DNA from: Kocuria sp.
GTDB taxonomy: Bacteria > Actinomycetota > Actinomycetes > Actinomycetales > Micrococcaceae
DNA: 64,000 bases
Reading direction: 5' to 3'
Assembly (NCBI GenBank): GCA_030524035.1
Contig: JAUNHG010000001.1
Span: forward strand, 744,819 to 808,818
Shown: piece by piece, positions 49,961 to 59,846 of the stretch
Layout of the letters: every line of letters starts with the position of its first letter
How positions within the stretch are numbered: position 1 is the stretch's first letter
Notes under the pieces: generated by a model
Told to the model about the DNA's origin: nothing
Databases searched by the model: none
Seen by the model: the letters and a program-made list of their open reading frames with translations, nothing else
Position numbers and translations under genes: made by a program

Positions 49961-51049
49961 GTGGTTGACCCCATTCAGGGCATCGTGGATGAACACGCGC
50001 ATTTGCAGCAACAGCTGGCTGACCCCGCTGTGCATGCTGACCCGACGCTATCTACCCGGTTAAGTCGTCGGTATTCCGAGCTCAACAAAGTGGTGGAAGC
50101 TTATGCGCACGTGCAGCGGCTGCGTGACGATCACGCTGCGGCTGAGGAGCTGGCAGGGGAGGACCCTGAGTTCGCGCAAGAAGCTAGCACGTTGGAGTCG
50201 CAAATTGATGCTGCTCAGCAACGGCTGCGGGTTCTGCTTATCCCACGTGACCCGGATGATGCCAGGGACACCATTGTGGAAATCAAAGCCGGTGAAGGTG
50301 GTGCCGAGTCTGCCCTGTTTGCCGGGGATTTATTGCGTATGTACGTCCGTTATGCCGAGTCCAAGGGGTGGCGCACGGAAGTGCTCAGCGACACCCCCGC
50401 TGAACTCGGTGGGTATAAGGACGTGCACATTGCGGTGAAAGGGCGTGCTACTGAGGACCCCACAGAGGGGGTATGGGCACACCTCAAATACGAAGGCGGT
50501 GTGCACCGAGTGCAGCGTGTTCCCGTCACCGAATCGCAGGGGCGTATTCATACGTCAGCGGCAGGTGTGCTGGTGTTCCCAGAGGTGGACGCCCCGGAAG
50601 AAATCGCGATCCAGACCAACGACCTGAAGATTGACGTTTACCGCTCGTCAGGCCCCGGCGGGCAGTCAGTGAATACGACTGATTCGGCGGTGCGTATCAC
50701 CCACCTCCCGACGGGGATCACGGTGGCCATGCAGAATCAGAAGTCCCAGTTGCAGAACAAGGATGCCGCGATGCGTGTGCTCCGCGCCCGCTTGTTGGCC
50801 CATCAGGCAGAACAGCAAGCGGCTGAGGCTTCTGCGGCTAGGCGTTCCCAGGTACGTACCGTAGACCGGTCAGAACGTATTCGTACGTACAACTTCCCGG
50901 AAAACCGCATTGTCGACCACCGCACCGGGTATAAGGCTTACAACCTGGATCAGGTAATGGACGGTGATTTAGGCCCCGTGGTGTCGTCTGCTCGTGACAT
51001 GGATGAACAAGAAAGCCTGGCTGCACTTGGGCGACAGGGCGAGGAATGA
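49961..51049 (+). CDS. prfA: Peptide chain release factor 1
   Basis: A 362-residue release factor for UAG and UAA. The codon-reading motif P188-V-T190 fits the PxT form of RF1, and the catalytic GGQ is in [13 protein letters not shown] near residue 232. GTG 49961 follows AAAGGA at 49945-49950. Only 46 bp separate it from rho; the rpmE gene found here in mycobacteria is absent. The next gene is prmC, whose product methylates the GGQ glutamine. Confidence 0.94.
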   Translation: MVDPIQGIVDEHAHLQQQLADPAVHADPTLSTRLSRRYSELNKVVEAYAHVQRLRDDHAAAEELAGEDPEFAQEASTLESQIDAAQQRLRVLLIPRDPDDARDTIVEIKAGEGGAESALFAGDLLRMYVRYAESKGWRTEVLSDTPAELGGYKDVHIAVKGRATEDPTEGVWAHLKYEGGVHRVQRVPVTESQGRIHTSAAGVLVFPEVDAPEEIAIQTNDLKIDVYRSSGPGGQSVNTTDSAVRITHLPTGITVAMQNQKSQLQNKDAAMRVLRARLLAHQAEQQAAEASAARRSQVRTVDRSERIRTYNFPENRIVDHRTGYKAYNLDQVMDGDLGPVVSSARDMDEQESLAALGRQGEE

Positions 51050-51055
51050 GCCGTC

Positions 51056-52006
51056 ATGATGGCTGTTTCGCGGTCCGGTTTTGTGGCCTCGGCACTCGAT
51101 GATCCTGTGGGTGTTTTAGCGCAGGATCTGCGTTGGGCCATCCAAAAATTGACTGCTGCTGGGGTGGAATCTGCGCGTGCGGACGCAATGGCGATTGCCG
51201 CACATGCTATGAACGTTGACCTGGGTCAGGTTCAGGTACAGGCGATTCTTGACGCCCGCACTCCCGAAGGTTTTGTGGATATGGTTCAAGCGCGAGCTCG
51301 GCGCATTCCCCTACAACATGTAACGGGCAAGGCTCCGTTCCGGGGGCGTGAGCTCCAAGTAGGTCCGGGAGTTTTTATTCCACGCTTCGACACAGAGCTG
51401 CTAGTGGATCTGGTCCTTGAGCGGATTCATGCTGAACATCAAGGTCCGGATGCCAGTCCTGTGGTGGTGGATCTGTGCACAGGTTCTGGTGCTATTGCAG
51501 CGGCGGTGGCTGATGAGCTGCCGCACGTACGCGTCCACGCTATTGAGCTCAGTAAAGAAGCCCATGCGTGGGCACAACGCAACCTGGCGGCATATAGCGC
51601 GGTGGATTTACGGCTGGGCGACGCGACGCAGGTTCCAGAGGATTTACGTAACCATGCGGATGTGGTGGTTAGTAATCCGCCCTACATCCCGGATACCCAA
51701 ATCCCGGACACACCGGAAGTTATTGACCACGACCCTGCCATGGCGTTGTGGGGCGGTGGAGCGGATGGAATGCAGATGCCTGTTGCGATCATCAAGGCAG
51801 CCTCCGAATTCTTAAGGCCCGGGGGGTACCTGGTGATGGAGCATGCATCGTCGCAAGAACAGGCTGTGGCGGAAGCTTTTGTGACTCGCGGGTTTTGTGC
51901 TGTGCAAGGGTACCGAGATGTGGTTGGACGTCCCCGGGCTACAGCCGGGGTGCTGGGTGCTGCGCACCGTCACAACACCCCCAGTGATCAACATCTGGGC
52001 GTTTAG
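51056..52006 (+). CDS. prmC: Release factor glutamine methyltransferase
   Basis: A 316-residue SAM-dependent methyltransferase that modifies the GGQ glutamine of release factors. The SAM motif VVDLCTGSGAIAAAV (about residues 136-150) and the active-site NPPY at 207-210 are intact. The usual RPxTE motif reads PRFDTE here. It starts 6 bp after prfA at ATG 51056, with a second ATG at 51059. Confidence 0.92.
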   Translation: MMAVSRSGFVASALDDPVGVLAQDLRWAIQKLTAAGVESARADAMAIAAHAMNVDLGQVQVQAILDARTPEGFVDMVQARARRIPLQHVTGKAPFRGRELQVGPGVFIPRFDTELLVDLVLERIHAEHQGPDASPVVVDLCTGSGAIAAAVADELPHVRVHAIELSKEAHAWAQRNLAAYSAVDLRLGDATQVPEDLRNHADVVVSNPPYIPDTQIPDTPEVIDHDPAMALWGGGADGMQMPVAIIKAASEFLRPGGYLVMEHASSQEQAVAEAFVTRGFCAVQGYRDVVGRPRATAGVLGAAHRHNTPSDQHLGV

Positions 52007-52025
52007 GGCAGAATGTGGTGAAACA

Positions 52026-53018
52026 ATGGCCGACGTGAACCAGAATTCTGCGCAGGACCTCGATTCCGTGCCGCAGCAACAGCCGGATTCTCCTGATGGG
52101 CAGGGCACAGCCGTGTACCACTGCACACAGGAGGATCAGCGTGCAGCTGGCGTGGAACACGCACAACAGGCACTAGCCGCCGATCAGTGTGTGGTGATAC
52201 CGACGGACACCGTGTACGGCATTGCAGTCAATGCGTTCTCCGCTGAAGCGGTGGAGCGTCTTTTGCAGGCTAAGGGGCGCAACCGAACTATGCCGCCTCC
52301 CGTGCTCATCGCCCATGCTGGAGTGATGGACGGGCTGGCTGATGACGTTTCTGACGACGCCCATGCACTAGCTCAGGCTTTTTGGCCCGGTGGGTTAACG
52401 TTAATCTGCCATGCCCAGCCTTCCTTGCAGTGGGACTTGGGAGAAACTCAGGGGACGGTGGCTTTACGGGTTCCTGATGATCAGATTGCCCGGGAACTGC
52501 TTTCAGCGGCAGGACCGTTAGCTGTTTCCTCCGCCAATAAAACCGGTTTACCCGCGGCTATTTCCGTGCAACAGGCTCGAGAGATGCTGCGGGATAAGGT
52601 CGCGGTGTATTTGGACGCTGGGCCGCGTGGACACGTGGCTACTACAGGGTCGTCGGCCCATCCGGTGGTTTCTCGTGTTCCTGAGGCGTCCACGATTGTG
52701 GACTGTACCGGTCAGACCCCGACCGTGGTGCGTGAAGGCATCGTCACGGTGGAGCAGCTACGTACGGTGGTTCCCAGCGTTGTCGGTCCAGATCACCACG
52801 ATGCTGCCGACAAGATTGTGGAGCCTGAACCGCAAGGGCCACAAGAAACGACGGAGTTACCAGACCAGGATCGGCGTCGCACGACCACGAGCAGTTCCCA
52901 ACAACCACAGCCCGTTGACCGTGCCACGGCCGCCACTTTGGTGGCTCGTGGCGGCGACGCAGGAAAGATTCAGGACAGCACGGCAGATCAAAACCGACGT
53001 CGAGACGACGAAGCGTAA
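52026..53018 (+). CDS. L-threonylcarbamoyladenylate synthase (Sua5/YrdC/YwlC)
   Basis: A 330-residue protein that makes threonylcarbamoyl-AMP for the t6A modification of tRNA. The YrdC core (about residues 40-245) has VVIPTDTVYGIAVN, LQAKGRNRTMPPPVLI, WPGGLTLIC and SSANKTGLPA. The N-terminal ~35 and C-terminal ~75 residues are polar and probably disordered, with an Asp/Arg/Thr-rich tail. ATG 52026 is chosen because it follows the prmC stop; the frame is open within prmC. Confidence 0.9.
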   Translation: MADVNQNSAQDLDSVPQQQPDSPDGQGTAVYHCTQEDQRAAGVEHAQQALAADQCVVIPTDTVYGIAVNAFSAEAVERLLQAKGRNRTMPPPVLIAHAGVMDGLADDVSDDAHALAQAFWPGGLTLICHAQPSLQWDLGETQGTVALRVPDDQIARELLSAAGPLAVSSANKTGLPAAISVQQAREMLRDKVAVYLDAGPRGHVATTGSSAHPVVSRVPEASTIVDCTGQTPTVVREGIVTVEQLRTVVPSVVGPDHHDAADKIVEPEPQGPQETTELPDQDRRRTTTSSSQQPQPVDRATAATLVARGGDAGKIQDSTADQNRRRDDEA

Positions 53019-53066
53019 CGATCTCTGTACTCTCATCGCCGTAGTCTCGGCGGGACTGTGCCCCGG

Positions 53067-54029
53067 CTAGGAACGCTGTACGTGCACCGAGCGCAGAAGA
53101 TCACTGATTCGTGGGGTGGGGATGAGGCCATGTTCACGACCCCATCCGGGGACTTGGTCCTGACCAAACCAGGTGACTTCAATGCGGCGTATGGCTCCGT
53201 GCCACCGGTTTTTGGCCAGGCCAGACAAAACGTATCCGGTGTTTACGGCGGTCCGGCATAACGCTGTGGGTAGTTTGATCGGGTGTCGTCGGCCAGCATC
53301 GCGAAGAATGGACGCTGTGGTGGCGCCTTCCCAGGGCAGCAAAACAATGGGGGCCACGGGGGAAGCATAGGACCCCAGCATTTCTGTGAATTGCGCTAGG
53401 GCGTGGATGGACGTTACCGGCGTGGGGGAGGTGCCATCCCCAGCCACAGAGCACATCAGTGAGGAGGCGAAGGTGACAAGACGTTTGGTGGTTGCCCGTT
53501 CCGGTCCTTGGACGGAAGTGGCCCGCAGGATGACCAGCTCGGGCCGATGCCGGGCGTCTTCCCGGGCCGACAGACGGTGTAGGGCGGATTCACCCAAGGC
53601 TTTAGAAAAAGAGTAAGGGGAAAAGGGAGAGGTTCGGTTGCTTTCATCCAAAAGAGCGGTTGTGCCCTGGACAGCGGCTGAGCTGATGTGCACCACGCGT
53701 TTAACACCCGTGCGTTCGGCGGCGGCTAAGATCAGTACCGGCAGCATGGCATTGGCCCCCACCAGGGCATCTTGATCGGTTCCGTCCGGGGTGGCAATCC
53801 CCGCTGCGTTGACCACAACATCAGCTCCAGCAAAGGAGTCCGCCAAGTAGTCGATCACAGATTCCAGGTCCTTGGCGCGGCCCAGCAGGTGGTGCACAGT
53901 GCGCGCCCCGCTGGAGAGTCTTGGCGCGGAAACCGCTTGAACGCTGTGCCCCTGGGCACGCAATTCACGAGTTACCGCAGACCCCACGAACCCTGTAGAT
54001 CCCACCACACGCCATGCTCTGGACGTCAC
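53067..54029 (-). CDS. NAD-dependent epimerase/dehydratase (extended SDR)
   Basis: A 320-residue SDR protein likely to act on a nucleotide sugar. The NAD motif is G10-S-T-G-F-V-G16, and SPYSFSKALGE (about residues 138-148) has the catalytic Tyr and Lys. GTG 54029 is preceded by AGGAGAAGG, a strong ribosome site. It is the only minus-strand gene in the right 24 kb apart from the tRNA, convergent with sua5 and divergent from the double GT2 gene. The substrate is unknown. Confidence 0.8.
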   Translation of the reverse strand: MTSRAWRVVGSTGFVGSAVTRELRAQGHSVQAVSAPRLSSGARTVHHLLGRAKDLESVIDYLADSFAGADVVVNAAGIATPDGTDQDALVGANAMLPVLILAAAERTGVKRVVHISSAAVQGTTALLDESNRTSPFSPYSFSKALGESALHRLSAREDARHRPELVILRATSVQGPERATTKRLVTFASSLMCSVAGDGTSPTPVTSIHALAQFTEMLGSYASPVAPIVLLPWEGATTASILRDAGRRHPIKLPTALCRTAVNTGYVLSGLAKNRWHGAIRRIEVTWFGQDQVPGWGREHGLIPTPRISDLLRSVHVQRS

Positions 54030-54239
54030 AGACCTTCTCCTCTCGAATGGGGCTGGGCCTCACCATGCGATTGCCCTGACGAACATGGTACAGAGGACAA
54101 CGTGGTCGGAACCGTAAGATGGCCTATGTAGCCGGGTGCTAGTCTCGGCTGGTCTCGGATAGTGCGCATCGCGGTACCCGGGGTGCATCCCGGCTTTTCG
54201 GGGCGAGAGATCTGGTCAGTGATTTCAAATGGATGGGGC

Positions 54240-56090
54240 ATGGCTGTGGCAACTGCACCGCACGTGGTCGCCGTTGTGGTGAGTTTCAACCGCCGTAGGC
54301 TTTTGGAGTCCACGCTGCGGGGGATTCTTTCGGGGGATTTGGTTCCGCAGACCGTGGTGGTTGTTGATAACGCGTCCACGGATGGTTCTGTGGATTTTGT
54401 GGAACGAGTTGCCGCAGAACACGCGGCAACTGGCGGTCCAGGCACGATTCATCTGGTGTCGTTGCCGCGCAATGTGGGTGGTGCTGGTGGGTTCACCGTT
54501 GGCATTGATCAGGCAGTTAACGTCCACAATGCAGATCTGGTGTGGGTGATGGACGATGACACTGAACCTTTGCCCCAAGCACTGAGTGCTGCTGTTGCGG
54601 CCTGGAGTGACTACGATCCTGACGGTGCACGGCACCCCGCTTTTGTGGCTAGTCAGGTGTTGTGGACGGACGGCAGTGAACATCCCATGAACTCCATGAT
54701 TGAGCGTATTGGTGCCGGGGCGGCGCGTCGGGAACGTGCAGCTGCAGTGGGAGGGCGCAGTATTCGATCGGGTTCGTTTGTGTCCTTGCTTATGGATGCA
54801 GATGCTGTACGCGCGGCCGGCTTGCCTATCGCCGATTACTTCATTTGGAATGACGATTTTGAGTTTTCCACTCGGTTGGCGCGGTGGGGGGATGCTATCC
54901 AGGTTCCGGCTTCTCAAGTGCTGCATCACACGGCACAGCCAGGTAATACAGATGCTGACCCCGGTCCCCGGTTTTACAACGATGTCCGCAATAAACTGTG
55001 GGTTTTCACGCGCTCTAATTCGTTAGCCCCGTGGGAAAAAGTGCTCTATGCAGGGGCAACGGCTCGTTTGTGGTTGCGTACCGTCAAGTCCGCGCAGGAT
55101 CGTTCAGTGGTGGCCGGTCGATTTGTCAGGGGTCTGTGGGATGCACGTCGTGCGCCCCGGTCTAATCATGAGGTGCTCGCCGGTGTGTGGGAGCTGACGG
55201 AACAGCGCAGGCCTGCGGGGTCGTTGGCTGCACCGGTTGAGCCTGGCGCGCTCTTTTCTCTGGTGATTCCTGTGTATCACGGGGATACAGCGCAGCGTTT
55301 TCGGCGGGCTGTGCTGTCGTCAACCGTGGAACAGTCTCGTCCTCCGGCGGAGGTTGTGTTGGTCCGTGACGGTCCCGTCGGTCAGCCGCTACAACAAGAG
55401 CTGGAACAGATCACCCAACAGCTGGAAAAGGCTGACGCAGCTATTCGTGTGGTTCGGGTGGATTTACCCGCGAATGTTGGCCTTACTGCGGCCCTGCGGA
55501 TCGGGTTGCGTGCGTGCAGCTATGACGTTGTGGGCAGGGCAGATGCTGATGATATTTCCTATCCACAGCGGTTTGCCCGTCAGCTGCCACTGATCGAGGC
55601 AGGTGCTGACGTCGTGGGAGCCGGGATGAACGAAATTGGTGACGATGACCATATAGTGGTGGCCCGTCGTGAAGCGCCTGTGGGCGCCCGTGCGATTCAG
55701 CGCGTATCTACCCTACGTAATCCGGTGTCGCACCCTACCGTGGTGATGCGGCGCAGCGCGGTTGACCGCGTTGGTGGGTATGAGCACGTGCCGTTAGCGG
55801 AGGACTACTGGTTGTGGGTCCGTATGCTCAAGGCTGGTGCCCAGGTGCGTAATATCGCCGAACCGCTGGTGGGCTACCGGGTATCTGGGGGTGCTTACCA
55901 ACGTCGTGGCGGCGTGGCGGTGTTCCGCGCAGAAATGCAGCTACAGTCACGGCTGCTTGGCAGCGGTCACCTAAGTTTTCCTCAGTGGGCGCGCAATGTC
56001 GTGGTCCGTGGGGGATATCGCTTTGTGCCCCGGAGCCTGCGGGAGCGGGCTTATCGCAACATGGTCGGAAGATATCCGGACTGTTGCTGA
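54240..56090 (+). CDS. Double family 2 glycosyltransferase (two GT2 domains fused)
   Basis: A 616-residue protein. Domain 1 (about 1-300) resembles galactofuranosyl/rhamnosyl GT2 enzymes: VVVDNASTDGSVD, PRNVGGAGGFTVGI, the metal motif MDDDTE (about 104-109) and IWNDDFEFSTRL. Domain 2 (about 335-580) has FSLVIPVYHGDTAQRF, DADDISYPQR and EDYWLWVRMLKAG. The domains are different GT2 types. ATG 54240 gives a natural first strand; GTG 54162 is in frame and possible. The window offers no clue to the sugars. Confidence 0.82.
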   Translation: MAVATAPHVVAVVVSFNRRRLLESTLRGILSGDLVPQTVVVVDNASTDGSVDFVERVAAEHAATGGPGTIHLVSLPRNVGGAGGFTVGIDQAVNVHNADLVWVMDDDTEPLPQALSAAVAAWSDYDPDGARHPAFVASQVLWTDGSEHPMNSMIERIGAGAARRERAAAVGGRSIRSGSFVSLLMDADAVRAAGLPIADYFIWNDDFEFSTRLARWGDAIQVPASQVLHHTAQPGNTDADPGPRFYNDVRNKLWVFTRSNSLAPWEKVLYAGATARLWLRTVKSAQDRSVVAGRFVRGLWDARRAPRSNHEVLAGVWELTEQRRPAGSLAAPVEPGALFSLVIPVYHGDTAQRFRRAVLSSTVEQSRPPAEVVLVRDGPVGQPLQQELEQITQQLEKADAAIRVVRVDLPANVGLTAALRIGLRACSYDVVGRADADDISYPQRFARQLPLIEAGADVVGAGMNEIGDDDHIVVARREAPVGARAIQRVSTLRNPVSHPTVVMRRSAVDRVGGYEHVPLAEDYWLWVRMLKAGAQVRNIAEPLVGYRVSGGAYQRRGGVAVFRAEMQLQSRLLGSGHLSFPQWARNVVVRGGYRFVPRSLRERAYRNMVGRYPDCC

Positions 56091-56230
56091 GGCCGTGGGT
56101 CAGAATATTTCTCAGAAAATATTGATGATTCGCTGGTCAGGTTGCAGCCCGAAGGTCTACCTCAAAGACCGTGCGAGGTGAGACGATCAGTGATCACGTC
56201 GTGAAAGCCCGTTTATGGAAGGATCCAGCC

Positions 56231-58270
56231 ATGCAGACTCCGCTCGGTAGCGAGACTGCGGGCCCCCCAACGGGAGCCGTTGCTCAGGTGTCTGCTGGTG
56301 TGCGAGCACAACGGGGAGGTACGGAGAGCGAACGGCCCACGGCATGGCTGTGGATTCAGATGTTGCTCGATTCCGTGGCCTGGATTGCTGCCATGGGTGT
56401 GGCGTTGGTTTTGCGGTACGAACTCAGTGTCCAGTTCATCAACGTGCCCAGCCTGTTGGCTGTCTGTTTGATTGCCGTTGCAGCGCAGCTGGCCGTGGGA
56501 TTTTCGTTTGCACTGTACCGGGGCCGTTACTCGTACGGCAGTTTTGACGAAGGCAAGTTGCTGATTGTGGTGACGCTGATCGTGACCGCAGTCCTGCAGA
56601 TTGTGCTGCTGGTGGCCGGGAACACGATTGGTATCCCCCGCTCTGTGGCGTTGATTGCTTTCCCTTTTGCCTCATTATTTATGGCAGCATTCCGCTACCT
56701 CAAACGTATGTATCAGGAGTCCACCTCCAAGCCCCAGGCCAACGCCCAGCGCGTGGTGGTGTACGGGGCCGGACAGTCTGGAACATTTGTGGTTCAGCGC
56801 ATGATGCAGGATCCGGATTCCGAATACCTTCCGGTAGCGCTCCTGGATGATGATCCAGCAAAGAAGCATCTGCGGGTTTCATCTGTTCCCGTCTTGGGCA
56901 CCATTGCGGATGCCCCCATGGTGCTGGCGCAAACCCGGTCCAAGATCTTGTTGGTGGCCCAGTCCAATGCTTCCTCAAAGCTCATGCAGAGGGTGTCGGA
57001 CATTGTTGCTGGAACTAATACCCGCGTGATGACGGTGCCCCCGGTCAGCGAGATGCTCACGGGCTCCGGTACCAGCGTGGACATCCGGGACATCAGTTTG
57101 GAGGACCTCATTGGGCGCACCCCGGTGGATACCGACGCTGCAAGTATCGCCGATTACATCACCGGTAAACGCGTTCTGGTCACCGGCGCCGGGGGATCTA
57201 TCGGCTCCGAGCTGTGCCGTCAATTATTGGCTTTTGATCCGGCTGAATTGATGATGCTGGACCGGGACGAAACCAACCTGCAGGCCACCCAAATTTCCAT
57301 TACCGGTCGGGGGCTTTTGGACGGTCAAGACACGGTGCTGGCTGATATCCGCGATGCCCACGCGTTGGAAGCGATTTTTGAGCGTCGCCGCCCCCAAGTG
57401 GTTTTCCACGCCGCAGCCCTCAAACATGTGTCACTGCTGGAAACGTACCCGGACGAGGCGTGGAAAACTAACGTGCTGGGGACCATGAACGTTCTCTCAG
57501 CAGCTCGTACCGCTGGGGTGGAAGTCTTTGTGAACGTTTCAACGGACAAAGCTGCTAACCCCAGCACAACGTTGGGCCATTCTAAACGGGTGGCGGAGAA
57601 GCTCACGGCGTGGATGGCGCAACAAACCGGCCAGCGTTACGCATCTGTGCGATTTGGCAATGTGTTTGGCTCGCGTGGTTCCATGCTGCCGTTGTTTACC
57701 GAACAGATCCGGCAGGGCGGTCCCATCACAGTGACACATGAGGATGCCACGCGGTATTTCATGACCATCCCGGAAGCTTGTCAGCTGGTGGTGCAGGCGG
57801 GGGCTATTGCCACTGGTGGTGAGGTGTTGATCCTCGATATGGGTGAACCGGTGCGCATCCTGGATGTTGCCAAACGTTTGCGCTCCCTGTCCGGCCAGGA
57901 TGACATTGACATTGTGATCACAGGGCTGCGACCGGGGGAAAAATTACACGAAGAATTGATTGGTGCTGGTGAAGTGGACCAGCGTCCCTTCCATCCCAAG
58001 ATTTCGCATGCCAAAGTGGATGCCCTGGACCCAGAAAATCTGGACCGTCATGTGTGGAAACAACGCGGGGGTATGGCTTTGACTGGTGCGATCCCGGTGG
58101 TGTTGCCGTCCACTCAACCGGCTTTGACGAAGTTCCACGGACCCCGGCAAAATCCACGACGCCAACCGGAGGCTGCGGCGGCCGTCCAGGGGCAGCCTGA
58201 CGATCACCAACCTCCGGGCCACATGGTGGGAAAAGGTCGTGACGCGGCGTCTGAAGGACAGGCATCATGA
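56231..58270 (+). CDS. Membrane-bound nucleotide-sugar 4,6-dehydratase (CapD/WbpM/PglF-like)
   Basis: A 679-residue protein. Four helices lie in about residues 38-160, then a CoA-binding-like Rossmann region (VVVYGAGQSGT, about 178-188), then the SDR domain with TGAGGSIGSEL (about 318-328). The catalytic stretch is STDKAANPSTTLGHSK, where the usual Tyr is replaced, as in long WbpM/PglF enzymes. It probably turns UDP-GlcNAc into the 4-keto-6-deoxy sugar. The last ~65 residues are Pro/Gln-rich. ATG 56231 has GGAAGGA at 56217-56223. Confidence 0.86.
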   Translation: MQTPLGSETAGPPTGAVAQVSAGVRAQRGGTESERPTAWLWIQMLLDSVAWIAAMGVALVLRYELSVQFINVPSLLAVCLIAVAAQLAVGFSFALYRGRYSYGSFDEGKLLIVVTLIVTAVLQIVLLVAGNTIGIPRSVALIAFPFASLFMAAFRYLKRMYQESTSKPQANAQRVVVYGAGQSGTFVVQRMMQDPDSEYLPVALLDDDPAKKHLRVSSVPVLGTIADAPMVLAQTRSKILLVAQSNASSKLMQRVSDIVAGTNTRVMTVPPVSEMLTGSGTSVDIRDISLEDLIGRTPVDTDAASIADYITGKRVLVTGAGGSIGSELCRQLLAFDPAELMMLDRDETNLQATQISITGRGLLDGQDTVLADIRDAHALEAIFERRRPQVVFHAAALKHVSLLETYPDEAWKTNVLGTMNVLSAARTAGVEVFVNVSTDKAANPSTTLGHSKRVAEKLTAWMAQQTGQRYASVRFGNVFGSRGSMLPLFTEQIRQGGPITVTHEDATRYFMTIPEACQLVVQAGAIATGGEVLILDMGEPVRILDVAKRLRSLSGQDDIDIVITGLRPGEKLHEELIGAGEVDQRPFHPKISHAKVDALDPENLDRHVWKQRGGMALTGAIPVVLPSTQPALTKFHGPRQNPRRQPEAAAAVQGQPDDHQPPGHMVGKGRDAASEGQAS

Positions 58271-59379
58271 CCGATGGCCCGAGCGTTCTGTCCGTGAATC
58301 CGGGGGCTACTCCCACACCGGCTGAACTGCACTATTTATTGTTGTTGGCTGTCACTTTTGGGTTGGTGTCCTTACTGCTCAGCGTCCTGCTGCCTTTTGT
58401 GGTGAAACCTTTGCTCACCCGGTGGGGTGTGGTGGACATTCCCAACGAACGTTCGTCGCACACTCGCACTGTGATCCGTGGCATGGGTCTTGCTGTAGCT
58501 GGGGCGGTGATTTTGGTGCAGGCTGCCGGGTTGTTAACCGGGGTGGTCTACACAGACCGTTCCGTGGCCCTCACGGTACTGGCCGGGACCTGTGCGTGTG
58601 TGGCATTGGGTTGGACCGAAGACCTCAGGGGTGTGTCGGTTCGGGGCCGTTTGCTGGTACAGGGCCTGATTGCCGGGGTGTGTTCTGCACTGCTGGTGTG
58701 GGCGTTAGAAACCAGTGTGTTGTGGTGGTTTGTGTGCACCGTAGCGGTCATGGTTTATATCAACGTGGCGAATTTTATGGACGGTATCAACGGCATTTCT
58801 GGACTGCACGGTCTGGTTGTGGGGCTGTTGTACGCCTGGGCCGGTGCGTCTAATGACCTTCCGTGGATGATAATTGCGGGCTTAGCTGTGGGGTTCGCCT
58901 TTGCGGGTTTTCTGCCGTGGAATCTCAGTCGAGGTGCGGTGTTCCTGGGGGATGTGGGTTCTTATCTTTTAGGCGGGTCCATCATTTTGATTGCGGTGGC
59001 GGCCTTTTTATCGGGTGTATACGTGGAGTACTTACTGCCTCCATTGGCTGTATACCTGGCGGATACGTCGTGGACATTACTGCGCAGAATCCGAGCGGGA
59101 GAACCTTGGTGGCGTCCCCACCGCCAACATGCCTATCAACGGTTAACGGATATGGGATTCAGCCATCTCCAGTCGGCCGTGGTGGTAGCGGTCACCACCG
59201 TGTTGGTATCAGTCATTTCCTTAGTTGGTTTGCGGCTGAGTGGCCCGGTGCTTGTGGCTGCAGGGGTTGTCGTGGTGTTGCTGCTGGTGCTGTATTTGGC
59301 GTTGCCCACGCTGCTCCAACGTCGTCAGGACCGCCGTAACTCGGGTAGATCGGACAGCGCGCAGGTTCCTACCGCATGA
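58267..59379 (+). CDS. WecA/TagO-type undecaprenyl-phosphate sugar-1-phosphate transferase
   Basis: A 370-residue membrane protein with about ten helices. NFMDGINGIS (about residues 166-175) and FLGDVGS (about 229-235) are the catalytic aspartate motifs of the MraY/WecA superfamily, and the cytoplasmic WWRPHRQHAYQRL loop resembles WbpL/WecA. It would start polymer synthesis on undecaprenyl phosphate. The place between sua5 and the ATP synthase genes matches rfe (wecA) in mycobacteria. It overlaps the dehydratase gene and the next gene by 4 bp each. Confidence 0.88.
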   Translation: MTDGPSVLSVNPGATPTPAELHYLLLLAVTFGLVSLLLSVLLPFVVKPLLTRWGVVDIPNERSSHTRTVIRGMGLAVAGAVILVQAAGLLTGVVYTDRSVALTVLAGTCACVALGWTEDLRGVSVRGRLLVQGLIAGVCSALLVWALETSVLWWFVCTVAVMVYINVANFMDGINGISGLHGLVVGLLYAWAGASNDLPWMIIAGLAVGFAFAGFLPWNLSRGAVFLGDVGSYLLGGSIILIAVAAFLSGVYVEYLLPPLAVYLADTSWTLLRRIRAGEPWWRPHRQHAYQRLTDMGFSHLQSAVVVAVTTVLVSVISLVGLRLSGPVLVAAGVVVVLLLVLYLALPTLLQRRQDRRNSGRSDSAQVPTA

Positions 59380-59846
59380 GTCATAAGGTGCGGGTGCGGC
59401 GTATGTTGCCGGGGAATGTGTGGGCTCGGATGTTGCAGTTATCGCTGCTCTGCGCAACGGTGGTTGCTGTGCTTCTCATCATCAGCGCCGGATTGGTTCA
59501 GGGAAGGGCGGCGGTCATCAGTGTGCTTGTTGGCGCGGCGGTGGTGTCATCCGTGTTTGCTGTCTCGCTGGCGGCTTTATGGTGGGCTTCTCATCGTATT
59601 CCGGGGCTGATCGCTTTGGTGATGGTGGCCCTTTATGCGGTACTGGTGTTTATCGGTGCCGCAGTGTTGTTGATATTGCCAGCCCCACGCGGTCTATTGC
59701 CTGGTTGGGTGGGAGTGGCTGCCGTGGCGCAGTTATGTGCGTGGCTTGCGGCCTCAGCGCGCGTTGTGGCTCATGCGCGGTTACCGATTTTTGATGTACC
59801 CCTTACTCCGCAGCTGTCCCAGAAGACAAAGGACCAGGTGTCATGA
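59376..59846 (+). CDS. Four-helix membrane protein upstream of atp genes (AtpI-like)
   Basis: A 156-residue protein with four hydrophobic segments (about residues 20-40, 48-68, 78-100, 108-128). Position directly before the ATP synthase genes matches the AtpI-like protein of other actinobacteria; sequence alone gives weak support. AtpI may help assemble the c-ring. It is linked to both neighbours by 4-bp overlaps. Confidence 0.6.
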   Translation: MSHKVRVRRMLPGNVWARMLQLSLLCATVVAVLLIISAGLVQGRAAVISVLVGAAVVSSVFAVSLAALWWASHRIPGLIALVMVALYAVLVFIGAAVLLILPAPRGLLPGWVGVAAVAQLCAWLAASARVVAHARLPIFDVPLTPQLSQKTKDQVS

